From: Trichoplax sp. H2
Lineage: Eukaryota > Placozoa > Uniplacotomia > Trichoplacea
Assembly (NCBI GenBank): GCA_003344405.1
Contig: NOWV01000015.1
Coordinates: 1-64,000, forward strand
Direction of reading: 5' to 3'
DNA length: 64,000 nt
Shown here piece by piece: positions 13,501 through 24,600 of the stretch. Position 1 is the first letter of the stretch. Every line of letters begins with the position of its first letter. The notes beneath the pieces were generated by a model. It was not told the DNA's origin, searched no databases, and saw only the letters and a list, made by a program, of their open reading frames with translations. A program made the position numbers and the translations under genes.

Positions 13501-16500
13501 ATTGATTCGTTATGAACAGAAATTGCGTTACAATTTCGAACATAATTGGGCATAATTATATACCACTGAATATCAGACGAGATAAATATGTAGTTTGATT
13601 CTTAAATTATTTGCACTCATTCATAATTCTAAGGTATAATTATTGCTGAAGTAGCAAGATACCATGAAGGAATTCTTGGCCAATGGAAGACTCATCAACA
13701 GAGTGATTGCCTAGTAATTAATTATATGAAATCATCAAGATGAAGTAAACTTAATCAATCTGTTATGATAATTAGCAGTCCCATGATCCAACATAAAGGA
13801 AGATTACTTAATGCATCGTATAGTAAAATCACCTTGAGAAAACTTAATTTCTTCGTCCAAAGAACTTTCTTGTAACTTGGCTTCGAACATCAAAAAATTA
13901 AACAAAAAGTGCATTTTAGACCAACAAAATTCATGACAGCATAAGGCATAGAATATTAGCCATGAAATTGATTACTACCGTACCTTTACTAGAAGCAATT
14001 TCTTGATGTGGTAAGCTGTTCTTTGATTTTCTTTCTGATATTCAAAGCGAGAAAGAAAATCAATCTGAATTCATGTTTTAGCTGAGAATACAAATCATCA
14101 AACGATGTAATACAGCCTAATATAAGTTACCGATGCCTTGAGGTGTATTCTTTTTCTTCTTTGCCTTACTTTTACGGCCTGATGCTAATTGCCCTATCTT
14201 ACTTGCAGTTGACCCAATCAATCCTGAGAAAGTGCTACTAGCGGCGACTATTTTTGATTCTACAGCAACGCCAAAAATTTAGTTAGCTGTTAAGTATCTA
14301 TTTTACTCTTATCGTTTCTTTGCGTAACAGAATACTGTTCTAATGCGATAACGTTTCTTTCTTATAGTTATCAGACTAGCATAATATAAATAATATGTTT
14401 AGAAGTTAATGTCTTATGATTGATTACTTACAGTCTGAAAATAAAATTAAAATTTATCAGACACTATAATGAAAGCCAAACAGTAACGAATACAGGTCAA
14501 CTGATATCAACCTAATATAAGCTAGTTACTGCTTTTTTAAGAGATTACATGTCTGTATTATGGTTAGTCTCCATCAGCAAGCAATGACTTTGCGTTAAAA
14601 AGTAGCATAGTAATATAGTTTGAAGCTAACATTATAATTATGGATATTGATCTTAATTGCACGGTTTGGTATCTTATGTTCAAGCTCACAATAAGTTAGC
14701 TCCTGTAATAAGATTAGATCTTCGAAGTACTTGCACTATTTTGCTTTCGATATATCAAATGGATAATTCAACGTAGTTTAAACTAGTATTTCAATGGTAA
14801 AGTCGAGGTGATTACCGCTTTAGCTGACATTTAAATAAATGGTTAGTGGAAAACTTTTCCAGATAGCACAAATAGAGCTGTTATGGAGCCAAGCTCCGAA
14901 ATAATAAAGGCCTTGTTAATTAAAACATCTCATATAAATCGTTGTTTGTTCCAGTATTCTAATAAACGTTAATGAATACTTATTTATTGATAAGGTTAAT
15001 GTCTAAGTAATTGAATACTAATACCTAAATGTAAGGTGTAATTTGTGCGGAGCCTTAAGGCTGTAATTAGCTTAAATAAATTTATTATTGTTAATTAGCG
15101 TTAACTTATACCGATTTATGTTAACTTCTTCTATTTAAATTCCTATACTATACAGTGTAAGTCGCTATGTCTAAGATACCAATACATGAACCATCGGCGG
15201 AGGCCGAGACTATATAGACTCGAGGACTAAATTAGCTGTTCAGTTCCATTTTAATCATTTTTAGATCCACTTGATCATTATTGCTAGGAATTTCTAACGT
15301 ACTTTTTAGTAAATTCTTTTATTAGGATTTATCTCAATAAAGTAAAGTCCTTAAACCTATTACCCGTTGGCTACTTATCTGTGTAGTCGAGAGTTAGTTC
15401 AACTACGATAAATCGCCTAAGTCAGTTGGAGACACGAGTAATCGTGACACTAGTGTAAGACCCGTTCGAAAAGGGAAATTCGTAACAAAACCCTATAACT
15501 TTTTATGAAGTGAATCACCTACGGAAATCCGGACTGATTGATAACGGGACTATTCCTTACATTGAGGTACATCTACAAGTTCTATCAACAGTTTCCTTCA
15601 TCTATTCACTTTAGAGTTACTCATTTAAATGACTCCTTTCTTTCAATATAGTGTAGGTAACGGCATAAATCACTGACGTGAAGTACGATATACCTACTAA
15701 AGGTAAAATGGCTTCATAATCATCTGAACTTACCTTCATTAGCAGGTTCATTTTGCTTTGCTTCTTGTCGTAACGTTGTACCTAGTTCTTTAATCGACTG
15801 CATTAAAGATCCTTCTAAGNNNNNNNNNNNNNNNNNNNNTGACAAAGCTAAGTACTTACTACCACTCATTCGTTTATTGATAATTACAACGGCTTTTATA
15901 TGTGCGCCGTCAACACTTACAGTGTAACGTTGTACAATACATAGTTTATGATATCCATATCTAGAATTAGGCATACTTGTAAATTGTAAATTAGTCACGA
16001 ATATTGATTCTATAATTATACAGCGTGAGTTAACTATCAATATGGACTGTAGATAATAACGCAGTTATCATCCATCCATCTTAAGCGTAGCATTACAAAA
16101 TACATATATAGAAATACTGTAAGACATATCAAACGGCATAAATCACTGACGTGAAGTACGATATACCTACTAAAGGTAAAATGGCTTCATAACCATCTGA
16201 ACTTACCTTCATTAGCAGGTTCATTTTGCTTTGCTTCTTGTCGTAACGTTGTACCTAATTCTTTAATCGACTGCATTAAAGATCCTTCTAAGACTTCACA
16301 AAATCCATAAAATTCTAAGTCGTTTTTTCTTCTTAAAATTGATATAAAAGATTTCGGTCCTTGATTTTTTATTTTTCTTAACTCCTGGTCTGATAGAATG
16401 CTTCGATTATGCAAAGTAATGAAAATGTCCAAAGAAGTAATGTTAACTAGGATGTCATGCTTATATTGACGGATAACATCGTTAATATGCCAACTAAGAC

Positions 16501-16504
16501 CCAT
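7319..16504 (-). CDS. CARD-CARD-ROC-COR-Death ROCO-family protein, 20-exon model
   Basis: Hand-spliced model, 5' to 3': 16504-16207, 14259-14131, 14034-13984, 13880-13833, 13710-13663, 13400-13350, 13245-13198, 13076-13029, 12709-12656, 12563-12513, 12402-12355, 12221-12174, 11940-11893, 11761-11711, 11577-11373, 11238-11129, 11009-10938, 10659-8551, 7908-7807, 7581-7319. The sum is 3882 nt, giving 1293 residues and one frame throughout. Domains: N-terminal CARD (about 5-85), a Lys-rich segment, 12 mini-exons of acidic/Ser linker, second CARD (about 345-440), ROC GTPase (P-loop about 497-504), COR, a Cys/His cluster (about 1127-1172) and a C-terminal Death domain (about 1206-1293). Every intron is phase 1 except one phase-2 intron inside the second CARD. 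The Death end recalls DAPK1, but there is no kinase and no ankyrin or LRR repeats. I infer an intracellular scaffold or switch in death-fold signalling. Splitting into two genes between 14 and 16 kb cannot be excluded. Confidence 0.68.
7807..7908 (-). CDS. Acidic linker exon between COR and Death domain
   Basis: A 102-nt exon, phase 1 at both ends, with GTAAGT as donor. It encodes VEDTDDNGRNDAVLRQIDD..., an acidic helix-prone spacer. An alternative acceptor three bases downstream (start 7905) also keeps the frame. Confidence 0.6.
8551..10659 (-). CDS. ROC-COR GTPase exon 1 of 3 in the window
   Basis: A 703-codon exon. Motifs in order: P-loop GPQNVGKS, switch-II-like WDFAGH, G4-type GTHADK in place of NKxD as usual for ROC domains, then about 240 residues with COR character (MTAEEIELL, YLHDLGEIVYC, QVEWLLNVF). 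It ends in a Cys/His cluster: C-x4-C-x5-C-x2-C, then C-x-C-x5-C-x3-H. The donor GTAAGT at 8550 shows that the in-frame codons to the stop at 8504 are intron read-through. The true 5' edge is after TCCTAAG, upstream of the Met at 10588, adding YKEAYVKARRCGSCRNDFIR. COR dimerises ROCO proteins in known families. Confidence 0.88.
10938..11009 (-). CDS. 72-nt linker exon before ROC
   Basis: Encodes EEPLAEQEDKTQDENIKASK. Acceptor AATGTAG, donor GTATTC, phase 1-1. Same length and clearly related to the linkers at 26552-26623 and 27367-27438, which end STE or similar before GTATTT. Confidence 0.65.
11129..11577 (-). CDS. Second CARD, split by a phase-2 intron
   Basis: Two exons: 11577-11373 and 11238-11129 (205 and 110 nt). 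The splice gives ...FAKPNDHE/SMKTLLETLPQHDDK... The first half, YLRSKEILTPSQQSAI, and the second, LLETLP....LNELCNAL, match the CARD pattern of helix 3-4 and the L-L-D-x-L-P-x-x-G/D motif. The same intron position, phase and 110-nt second exon recur in the CARD at 43325-43777, which supports both models. The longest single-frame reading stops at 11360 by running into the intron. Confidence 0.74.
11711..14034 (-). repeat. Array of mini-exons in repeated C-A-B cassettes
   Basis: Twelve coding mini-exons of 48, 51 or 54 nt, all phase 1-1 with good acceptor and donor sites. Related types recur in order: C (13984-14034; 13350-13400; 12513-12563), A (13833-13880; 13198-13245; 12656-12709; 12355-12402), B (13663-13710; 13029-13076; 12174-12221). 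The first two cassettes are 634-635 bp apart in all three members. A partly deleted C-type exon lies near 12797-12835. Peptides are Ser-, Glu- and Lys-rich (KLQESSLDEE, NQIDDESIHEEE) and probably form a flexible linker between the two CARDs. Confidence 0.72.
14131..14259 (-). CDS. Lys-rich linker exon after the first CARD
   Basis: 129 nt, phase 1-1, after GCTGTAG and before GTAACT. It encodes SKIVAASSTFSGLIGSTASK followed by a basic run, SKAKKKK. The first half is an amphipathic or hydrophobic helix and the second half is polybasic, a combination that could contact membrane or act as a nuclear signal. Function is not known. Confidence 0.62.
15661..15819. repeat. Near-identical copy of 16134-16292 beside an assembly gap
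   Basis: Offset 473 bp, with very few differences. It repeats the 3' end of the first CARD exon and its intron, then runs into Ns at 15820-15839. Probably an unmerged allele rather than a real tandem copy. Confidence 0.7.
15820..15839. other. Assembly gap (20 N)
   Basis: Twenty Ns. The partial CARD exon on its left is a duplicate of the intact one at 16207-16504, so frames running through the Ns are artefacts. Confidence 0.99.
16207..16504 (-). CDS. N-terminal CARD exon of the 7319-16504 gene
   Basis: 298 nt, ATG at 16504, GTAAGT donor, phase 1. The protein begins MGLSWHINDVIRQYKHDILV, followed by HNRSILSDQELRKIK and ...FYGFCEVLEGSLMQSIKELG. The pattern of six short helices with an ILSDQEL helix-3 start is that of a CARD, about 85 residues. 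It splices in frame to 14259. CARDs recruit other CARDs, in known systems caspases or adaptors. Confidence 0.74.
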
Positions 16505-16519
16505 CTTTGCAATTGAATT

Positions 16520-19000
16520 TTATTCACCTAGCAGCTATTGCTCCTAAGTCAAAGAAAATGGTAAAGATTGAAGAATGGCCTTTCTTTATTTCGTCTACAA
16601 GCGAAATAATATCAACTGGATCGAAGAAATTCAATTAAATTAATCGGCCTATTGAATTTTAAACATCAGAAGGATGCTTACAGATTAATTACCCATTATT
16701 TCAATTGCGAAAGTTACCTGCTGCAATATTCGGTAGAAGCTTCTTCTTACTAATTTCCACAACAATGATCACTTTGAATAGGCATAAAATGATTCCAGAT
16801 GATTAGAAAATCACTTAAAAGTGAAATAACGTTTAGATGATCTTTTAAACACCCAAAATAAACTGTAAACTGCTCATCTAAATGTAATCCAGACTCTTAT
16901 GTAATAGGCCTCAACAGGACGTAGTCGATTGTAATATATTGTTATAGCAATTTCCCTCTAGATAGCTGATGTTGATAATCAAAACTAAAACTGGCTTGTG
17001 ATCTACTTAATGATCTCATTAGAAGGATATTTATTATTAACAAAATGCTTCTTCTTTTAGTTGCCAAAATTGTTTGATGCCATATACCGTAGAAGCTCGT
17101 CTTTACTAATCGTTGCGGCAATGATACCTTCCCAGGGCAAAAAATGACTATTGATGATAGGAAAATGACTTAGAAATAAAATAAATGATATTTAAAAGGG
17201 CTTCGAAGAACTGTAAATCACTTATAAAAGTGCTATCCGAACACTTATCGAATAGAATACAACATGCCGTAATTGAAACTTATATTGCTTTGTAGAAATC
17301 TTCCTGCGTGTAGACAGTTCGTATCGATGATCAAAAGTATATTAGACTTGTGATCTACTTGGCGCTCTTCAGTGGTATAGTCACAGTTGCAAGCGAATAG
17401 CAACTCTATCAAATAGGATTTCCTGCTTATTGATGGCCTGAAATGGACACATGAACGATCATTATGGCTTTACTATCATAAACTGGAGGCAATCTCTATA
17501 GATTTGTATAGCCGGATGAACTGATCATTTATATAAACAAACTAATTTTTATCTGTTCGAGGAGCTAATCATATTGTTATGATTTCTTCGCCATCACGTG
17601 ATCAGTTTTGCATGATAAAGGAGCTGATCGAACGAGGTAAATTAATTTGCACATTTGCAATGATCGACTGCCATCAATTTATTTATAAATCGATCGATTG
17701 GCGCTTTTAAAAGGATCATGATGCTCCATCTGGTCTCCGCATCTTACTAATTAATTATTGAATGAATGAATCGAATTCAGCTGTATCGCAGTTTCAGGCT
17801 TGCATAGGCCTTGCCAAGAACGAAAAAGATTTACAAATTACTTTATTTGGGTATCATTTTGAAAATTTTAGCGATTGTAGATTGCAAATTGTAATTATTT
17901 TATTAGCAGTTTTAGTGGCTTGTGTAAAGCTAAAGAAAGGTAAACAGCTACATCCACGTGATGCTAATAGAAATACTGTCTATGCATGAAAATTTTGTAC
18001 AGGCAGTTGACGTAGGTTTAACTCTCAATAAAAGACTTTTTAAGTAAAGGATCACTACTTTCTAATAGTGGAATGAAATGAGCTAGCTATACATACTAAG
18101 AGAGATAGGAGAGACAGCAAAGGTGAGAATGAAACGATGGTGCAAAATGCAACACTTAAATTAGATATAGAGCTCAAACGTTTTAGTTTTAAATAATTGT
18201 AAAATAGAAATTGGATAGCTTAGGAAGAGCAAAATCCAGTTTTAGGAGCTTGAACAGCTTGTGAATGGAAAAGAAATAGAAAAAATTTATTGCAGCAGCA
18301 GTCAAGATATCTAAATCTTTGCTCATATCAAACCACTTACTTCCTATATCCTCATAATAAAGCTGATAGTAAACTATCTATATATCGGATTTTTGATCAG
18401 AGAGCTGATAGAGCATTAATTTTCACTGAAGAATTATTGATATAGAAGATAATTACTTTCCATAAGCGAAATAAAATCAGTTAGATATAAATACGACTAG
18501 ATGGAATGAGAGAGCGAAGATGGGAATGGAACGTATAACTTAGAATGTCACAATTTAAATTGGATACAGTTTTCAAACGCTGAAATTGATTGTAAATAAC
18601 TATACTGCATACGCAGTAGCACTCTTTTTCCGGCTTCAAATAATTAATCTGAATTTTTTAATCTCTTTGTAGTCTTGCAATATCGTAAGTTGTAATGTCG
18701 TCATCTAATATTATATTTACCGGCGAGGACCGATACTTAATATAGTCTGTATTGTTATATATTATAAGAATAATCTGTAACAAGATTTATTTATATTTTA
18801 AAAACAATTGCGTAACAACAATATATTAGATACTAAATAGAATTTACCATTATAATCAAGCAAATTAATCATACTTTGAAAGCTAGAATATTTATCACGA
18901 TACGAAAACTAAGCTAGAATAATTACAATGTAAAAACTTGCAGGAAAATTCTAAAAATTTACCTTCATTACATGAATGAATCGTATATTTTAGTATTCAT
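16520..19000. other. Intergenic region with two tandem duplications
   Basis: Two diverged direct repeats of about 350 bp (16680-17030 and 17040-17370, sharing ggtagaagct / cgtagaagct and cttgtgatctactt) and another pair of about 410 bp (18030-18220 and 18440-18610). An open frame at 17762-17989 (+) has one hydrophobic segment but no recognised domain. I leave it uncalled. Confidence 0.5.
17593..17602. promoter_or_regulatory. Palindromic E-box-like site ATCACGTGAT
   Basis: A perfect 10-bp palindrome about 1.1 kb upstream of the CARD-ROCO start at 16504. TCACGTGA is the core bound by MiT/TFE bHLH-zip factors in animals. Related ATCACATGAT sites lie upstream of two other genes here. A chance match is possible. 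Confidence 0.3.
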
Positions 19001-19004
19001 GCAA

Positions 19005-19372
19005 CTAAATTGAGGATAAAAGATGATATTTCGTAGCATCATGTATAGCGCACTCGTATATCTTGAAAGTTGAAAATGTTAAACCTGGATATTGTAGACG
19101 ATTGTCCGAAAACGCAATACTGTACTCGTAAATCCTATTCCACTCTTTTCTTTGTATAGGGTGATCTTTTTTCAATTTTTCAACTATATTTGGTTCTCTG
19201 CACTCGCATAAAACTTCTAATATTGTATCAAGCTTTGCTTTTGAGCCGAATTCAGAATACCATGCATCCAACAGATCATTACACTGGCGAAATCTGCCAT
19301 GGTTTGAATCAACTATTTCGTCAATGTTATTCGAAGACAAATGTAACTTTTTACCAAATTCGGTAAACTTTG
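19005..19372 (-). CDS. Death-domain exon, terminal, gene unassigned
   Basis: Acceptor AATTAAG at 19373, 2 nt plus AAG..., stop at 19005. It reads KFTEFGKKLHLSSNNIDEIV through LEVLCECREPNIVEKLKK, a Death domain with the L-x-L-S-S-x-x-I-D-x-I-V-x-S-N signature shared with the exons at 21414, 35449 and 37045. The exon has a longer tail (HPIQRKEWNRIYEYS...). Its phase-1 acceptor would fit the ROC-COR gene upstream at 23132-25252 as an alternative last exon, or it may be a leftover duplicate. Confidence 0.68.
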
Positions 19373-21413
19373 CTTAATTTATATTATCCGCAATATATCT
19401 ATATATATATATGTAGCACATATATATTTAATGTATCGAATGTGGAATAATAATTGTATGGTTATGGTACACTCGTACGGTTATTGTACGGATATACTTA
19501 CATTAAAATGAATGTATTACAATACTCAAACACGAATTCGGCGTTATATGGGATTACAATTACTACTCTATTTTCCTACTTGTATACGCTAAAACTACAC
19601 CAACTTTATCAATTTTTATATGATTGCAGAATTAGATATCAATGATACTACTCATCCTACAAATATTACATATTGTAAGTATCGTTATTTTCGTATATTA
19701 AATATAGAATGCGATAATTAAATAGACCATTGCACGTACTGTATAATTTTTATTATTATTTACTGTATAATTACAATAATACTTGTACGATAATTATATT
19801 ATTGAACATTTTAAAGAATAAATTATCTGGTTATAATTTTAGTATGTCTTTAGAGAAATTAGTTTGATTAATGTGAATAATGGCAGTATTACGTTTAACT
19901 TACTGTAATTAAGTTTAATAAATCTATGAATAAAATGATAAAGCATAGACTACAATGAAATCCGTTAGGCTAAACAGCATTGATAAGCTCCTTTATGATA
20001 TTTATAATAACTTATTAAACACTGCAGAATATGTAAGATGTAGTCCATATGTAAATTAGTATACATTTTATAAAATTTTAATTTAAACGACGAAATAGGT
20101 GATCTTCATCCTCCTCAATAACTTTCGTTTCCTAATACAGTGGGACTGGAATATTTGATAATATTGATAACGATAATAATAGGAATATAATATAATATTT
20201 TATAGGATTTAGCTATCTATAAGTTTGATCATAAAGTTGACTCTCAGTTCCACTGAGACTAGCGAAGAGTATACTGGTACTAATTTACAATAGCTAATAA
20301 TATTAACAAAGCTCAATTAACTAAAGCATATTGTTTGACTGAATGCTCTAGTATTGGCTCGTAGGCTAATTTCCTTATAGAGTATACCCCGATATTAATC
20401 TAAGATTACATAGAGTAGATACACTAGTTTAAGTTCGATCACGAAAGCTGTTTTGTGATAGTCGCAAATAAAGATTAACGTACGAAGTAATACGAAAATT
20501 TTAACATTAAAGGAAATAAGCTATTTCTTGACATTGCAATCAGTCGTATAAATTACTAGCACTATTTAAAGTCTTTGCTTTATTAATAGACGTTTAACTA
20601 TAGTGTAAGTAGTAGAATTAGCACGTTAAAAGGATAAACCTTAAATGCTAAATATATCAGATACAAAAGTAATAAAAGTCGTCAATTTTCTTCAGCAAAG
20701 AAGTAAAATAATAGCTACTTCAATAACATTAGTAGTTACCAACTAAATTGTGTTATCTATTACATAAATTATATTCTGAGTCAAAGAAACTGTTGAAGAA
20801 CCTCGGTTTTGTACGTTTATGTTGCCTTCACTGCTGCATGATCATTATAAATAACTTTAATCATCAGCTCGAAATTTATGCATCGTATATTTTAGTCTTT
20901 ATACAATTAAATAGCGGATTCAAGGTAATACTTTGTATCATCAATTGTATCATACTTGTTGTTACACTTTCTAGTTTATCGTAACAATAATTTAATTGTC
21001 CAGTAGGGCTTGAGTACTGAACAATCACGAGTCCAATAGAGCTTAAGTACCGAACTAACTTTATTATGCGTTAGGAGCCGTTATATATAAGAGATAATTA
21101 CCAGTAATGTGCAATAACGGACATACCATGAATGTTAACGACAATCTTATCTTATTCATAATAAGATAACAACTTATTTTTCCTAGATATGCTATCTAGG
21201 ACTTAATCGTCATCATTACAGAACAACTGCAGAAATATACTGAATAAACAGGCTTATTCAAAATGATAGATCTTATCGATACTATGTCTACAACAACTGT
21301 ATTATTTCGTAACACTTGTATATCTTGAAAATTGAAAATAGTGGGCCTGGATATTGTGGATGATTACTCTAAGAGGTAGTAAAATACCCATAGATCCTGT
21401 TTCACTCTTATAT
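19373..21413. other. AT-rich spacer with partial duplicate
   Basis: No convincing exon. The segment at 20870-20920 matches the 3' flank of the 19005 Death exon (cgtatattttagt). The same flank of the next Death exon is therefore separated from it by about 350 bp of unrelated sequence. A 78-codon open frame at 20748-20984 (+) is hydrophobic and unsupported. Confidence 0.45.
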
Positions 21414-21634
21414 TTATTCTAAATAATCCTTTTTCAATTGGTCCGCAATTTTTGTCTCTTTGCATCCACGCAAAATTCTAAATATTGTATCAAACTCTGC
21501 TGCTGAGCCGAATTCAGAATACCATGCCTCCAACAAACGAAAGCACTTGCTAAATCTGCTAGCATTCGAATCGACTATATCGCTAATGTCATTCGAAGAT
21601 AAATATAACCTACGACCAAATTCTTCTAACTTAG
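21414..21634 (-). CDS. Death-domain exon, last of the 21.4-28.2 kb gene
   Basis: Acceptor AAATCAG, phase 1, stop TAA at 21414-21416. Reads KLEEFGRRLYLSSNDISDIV ... FRLLEAWYSEFGSAAEF ... KIADQLKKDYLE. It is a close paralogue of the exon at 19005, but the stop comes about 45 codons earlier. The sequence after the stop still matches the coding tail of the 19005 copy. An antisense open frame covers the same bases and is a shadow. Confidence 0.68.
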
Positions 21635-24600
21635 CTGATTTTATGTTATTGGCGATGGATACGAAGATATCATGCCTTTTAGAATCTAAAGGACATCAAA
21701 ATATTAAAGCAATCAATAAATTGGGTGGAATTGCTAATTCATTGTCATTGCCTAATTTCCAATTATAGCACATCTATATCTATATATTATTGGGAATACT
21801 GAAAATCATAGACAATGAATTATTTTATTTTAGGTAGTCTTAACTTAGTATTGAACAAATGAGTAGATTTTACATTGAAACTGGTTTTAGTATGATAATG
21901 ACAATTCATTCCTGTTGCGAAACTATGGCAATGGATTAATAGTTTTTAAAACAATGAAATGACTGCGCTACAAAAGTTATACCGTACTTAGTGAGAAAGT
22001 ATCATCAAGCTGTTACATGTTCTTAAAAGCTATTTGAGACAGCTAGATGACCATTACTGACTTACCATCTTGTATTGGATCCATAGCGTTTTGAGTTGCT
22101 GTTCCTCCTTGTTCAATATTTGCAGATTCTTGTGCAACGGGTTTAATATCCACAGATTTGCGTTAATAGAAGCAAGTAACATATAAATAAACATGAAGTT
22201 ATTAAATTTTTTCACATTAAAACTACCGGCTCATTCAAGTTGCTTGATATGAAATTACTGCAGGTTTTGCAACATAATTCTATCCATATATTTTTAACGA
22301 ACTCTATACTTACTTCTATGAAATTAAAAAAGCGACAAAAAAAACAATCAGGATCAATTTGAAAGATTCTATTAACTTATATAATTTAGAGCTCATTCTT
22401 CCTTTTATTACACTACTTTAAAAGCCTAAATGAGATCTACGTTAAACTATTTATCACTATTCAAACATTTACGATTTTATTGGAATATGAGTGAGGCTCC
22501 AATTTCAGACATCAAAACATTATTTTACGGCAAAAGAAATGAGAAGGATAATAAAATTGTAGCATTTATTCGCTAATAGTTCAAATATTCACTGCTAATA
22601 AATTGATTAACATTTAATCTAGTTAAATCGATAAAACGACTAAAAATCCATTTATTTTTACGTACGTAGTTTATGGATGTCTACCGCTGATTGAGACTAA
22701 AACTGATGTAATGTTGATTATTATTCGTTAAATAGACGGTGTCAACTCCAAAACTCATAGATAGATTTCAAGTTTTTTGCTAGTGACTTAGCTGACTAAA
22801 GCTAAATTAAATAGAAATATCGGTAGTATCCCAGGTAATATTAAAATGTCCAGCCAAAATCAAGTTATAACCTTTAGGTCAATTTTACTTGCATTTACTG
22901 TTATCAGACTTAGCCACGAATATCTAGCAGAATTGGGATAACTTAAAAATTAACCTTATTGGCCGGAATGGTAATGAAAGAAGGAATTGAGATATTAATA
23001 GATTCTTAATGAATCAACTCTCAGCTACTCGTCTAGTCAAGAGAAGTAACTTATAATTCATTTTGCTAATATGATATTTTTTAAATTTAGTCTGCAATTA
23101 AACATAAAATTTTTATCTTATTTGGCTATACCTAATGATATTGTCCACCCATGGGCAGATTCACATTCATAAATTCCATTGCAATCGCAATAGAGCAGCT
23201 TTAAATTATCTTGAACCGGATTCTTTATTTGTAAAAATCTATCGCAAGGAGATAGAGGACATTTTATAAAATATAAGCAATCTGAATTTTGGCATCTTGG
23301 CATCCTTTCCTTAATCAATGATTCCAGTTTATTTCTAATAAATATATACGGTGGCTTTTCATATATCAGTTTTTTTACTTTATCCTTTATCTGTCCCTGT
23401 AGCCTAGGGTTATTAGGTATTATTCGATAGCGATATTGAATACCAATATAGGAACTCTCTTTTTTAACTATAATGTCACAAAAATCATTTTTCAGGCGAT
23501 ATTTTGCACACTTGGAACGCGGTTCGATACTTGACCCTTTCCATTCTTTATAGCAAGATACAAGTAAGCAAAAGAATATACCATCTGGAATATAATGTAG
23601 TTTTGATGACTTAAACCCAACATATAACCATCCCGACGTCATAAATCCTTTGTGATCAAATTCTTGATTATTTGAACGAAATAAATAGGGTACAAAATAC
23701 TGATCTGGGTGATTATCATCTTTATTACTGATCTTGCAAATCATGTCATAAGATTCCATTAAATCTAATAAAAACTTTTTTTCCTTTTTTTTTACTTCTA
23801 GCTGATCGAATTTGCCATAAATATAGTGTTGCGACATAATTCCTTTATTTCGAATTGCTTCATATTCCAAATCCATAGCTAATCCATTACTGTCAGGCTC
23901 ATCTAGCTGAATAATTGTACGAAATATATTTAATAGCCATTCAACTTGAGTAATGACTTTTCCTTTGACAGGTTCTTTCTGACAATAAACAATTTCTCCT
24001 AGATCATGTAGATAGAGTAACATTTGGTGAATATCATCTTTTCCTTCACATAATTTATACTTTTTCGCTAGAAGCTCGACTTCTTCAGCCGTCATAATTC
24101 TACTAACACGTTGATTTAAATTTGTAGAAAATTTTACCGCTTGTTCATTAAATCGATCAAGAGATGTGTGCAATATAGCTGCCATTATATACCATTTGAA
24201 TGGAATTTTAGAAAAGTGATCAATAGAAGGTTGATTATGGACGAAATCTTTCAGGATATTATGCAATTGACCACAATTTTTTTGACGTTGCAATAGCGTT
24301 TTTTTACTGTTATCTTTATCATTGCAGTTAAATATTATTTTTGATCTGTATATATGTCTAGAATAAGAAGGAAGCTTTTCATTAATACATTGACAAAATT
24401 CCTTAAATCTTCGTTGGCAGGCCTTTTCATCTCCTATTTTATCAGCGTGAGTTCCGATTAAAATAACTATAGGCCATGCGATATTTTCTGGAGCGCCAAT
24501 AATTTTGTTCTCAGTTCGAACCTTACTTTTACTACTACCAATAATCGAGACGAGCCATTCTTGTATAGCCTCTAAGTATGTCATTTTGGTATCATTGCCA

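Noticed and set aside
15010-15490. Less AT-rich block ending GTAACA, considered as another LTR
   Set aside because: I could not find a matching TG start or a target-site duplication, and it does not clearly align with the 43836-44191 element.
17762-17989. 75-codon plus-strand frame with one hydrophobic segment
   Set aside because: No recognised family, no paralogue in the window and no promoter or splice evidence.
21460-21768. 102-codon plus-strand frame
   Set aside because: Antisense shadow of the Death exon at 21414-21634, which has the recognisable domain.
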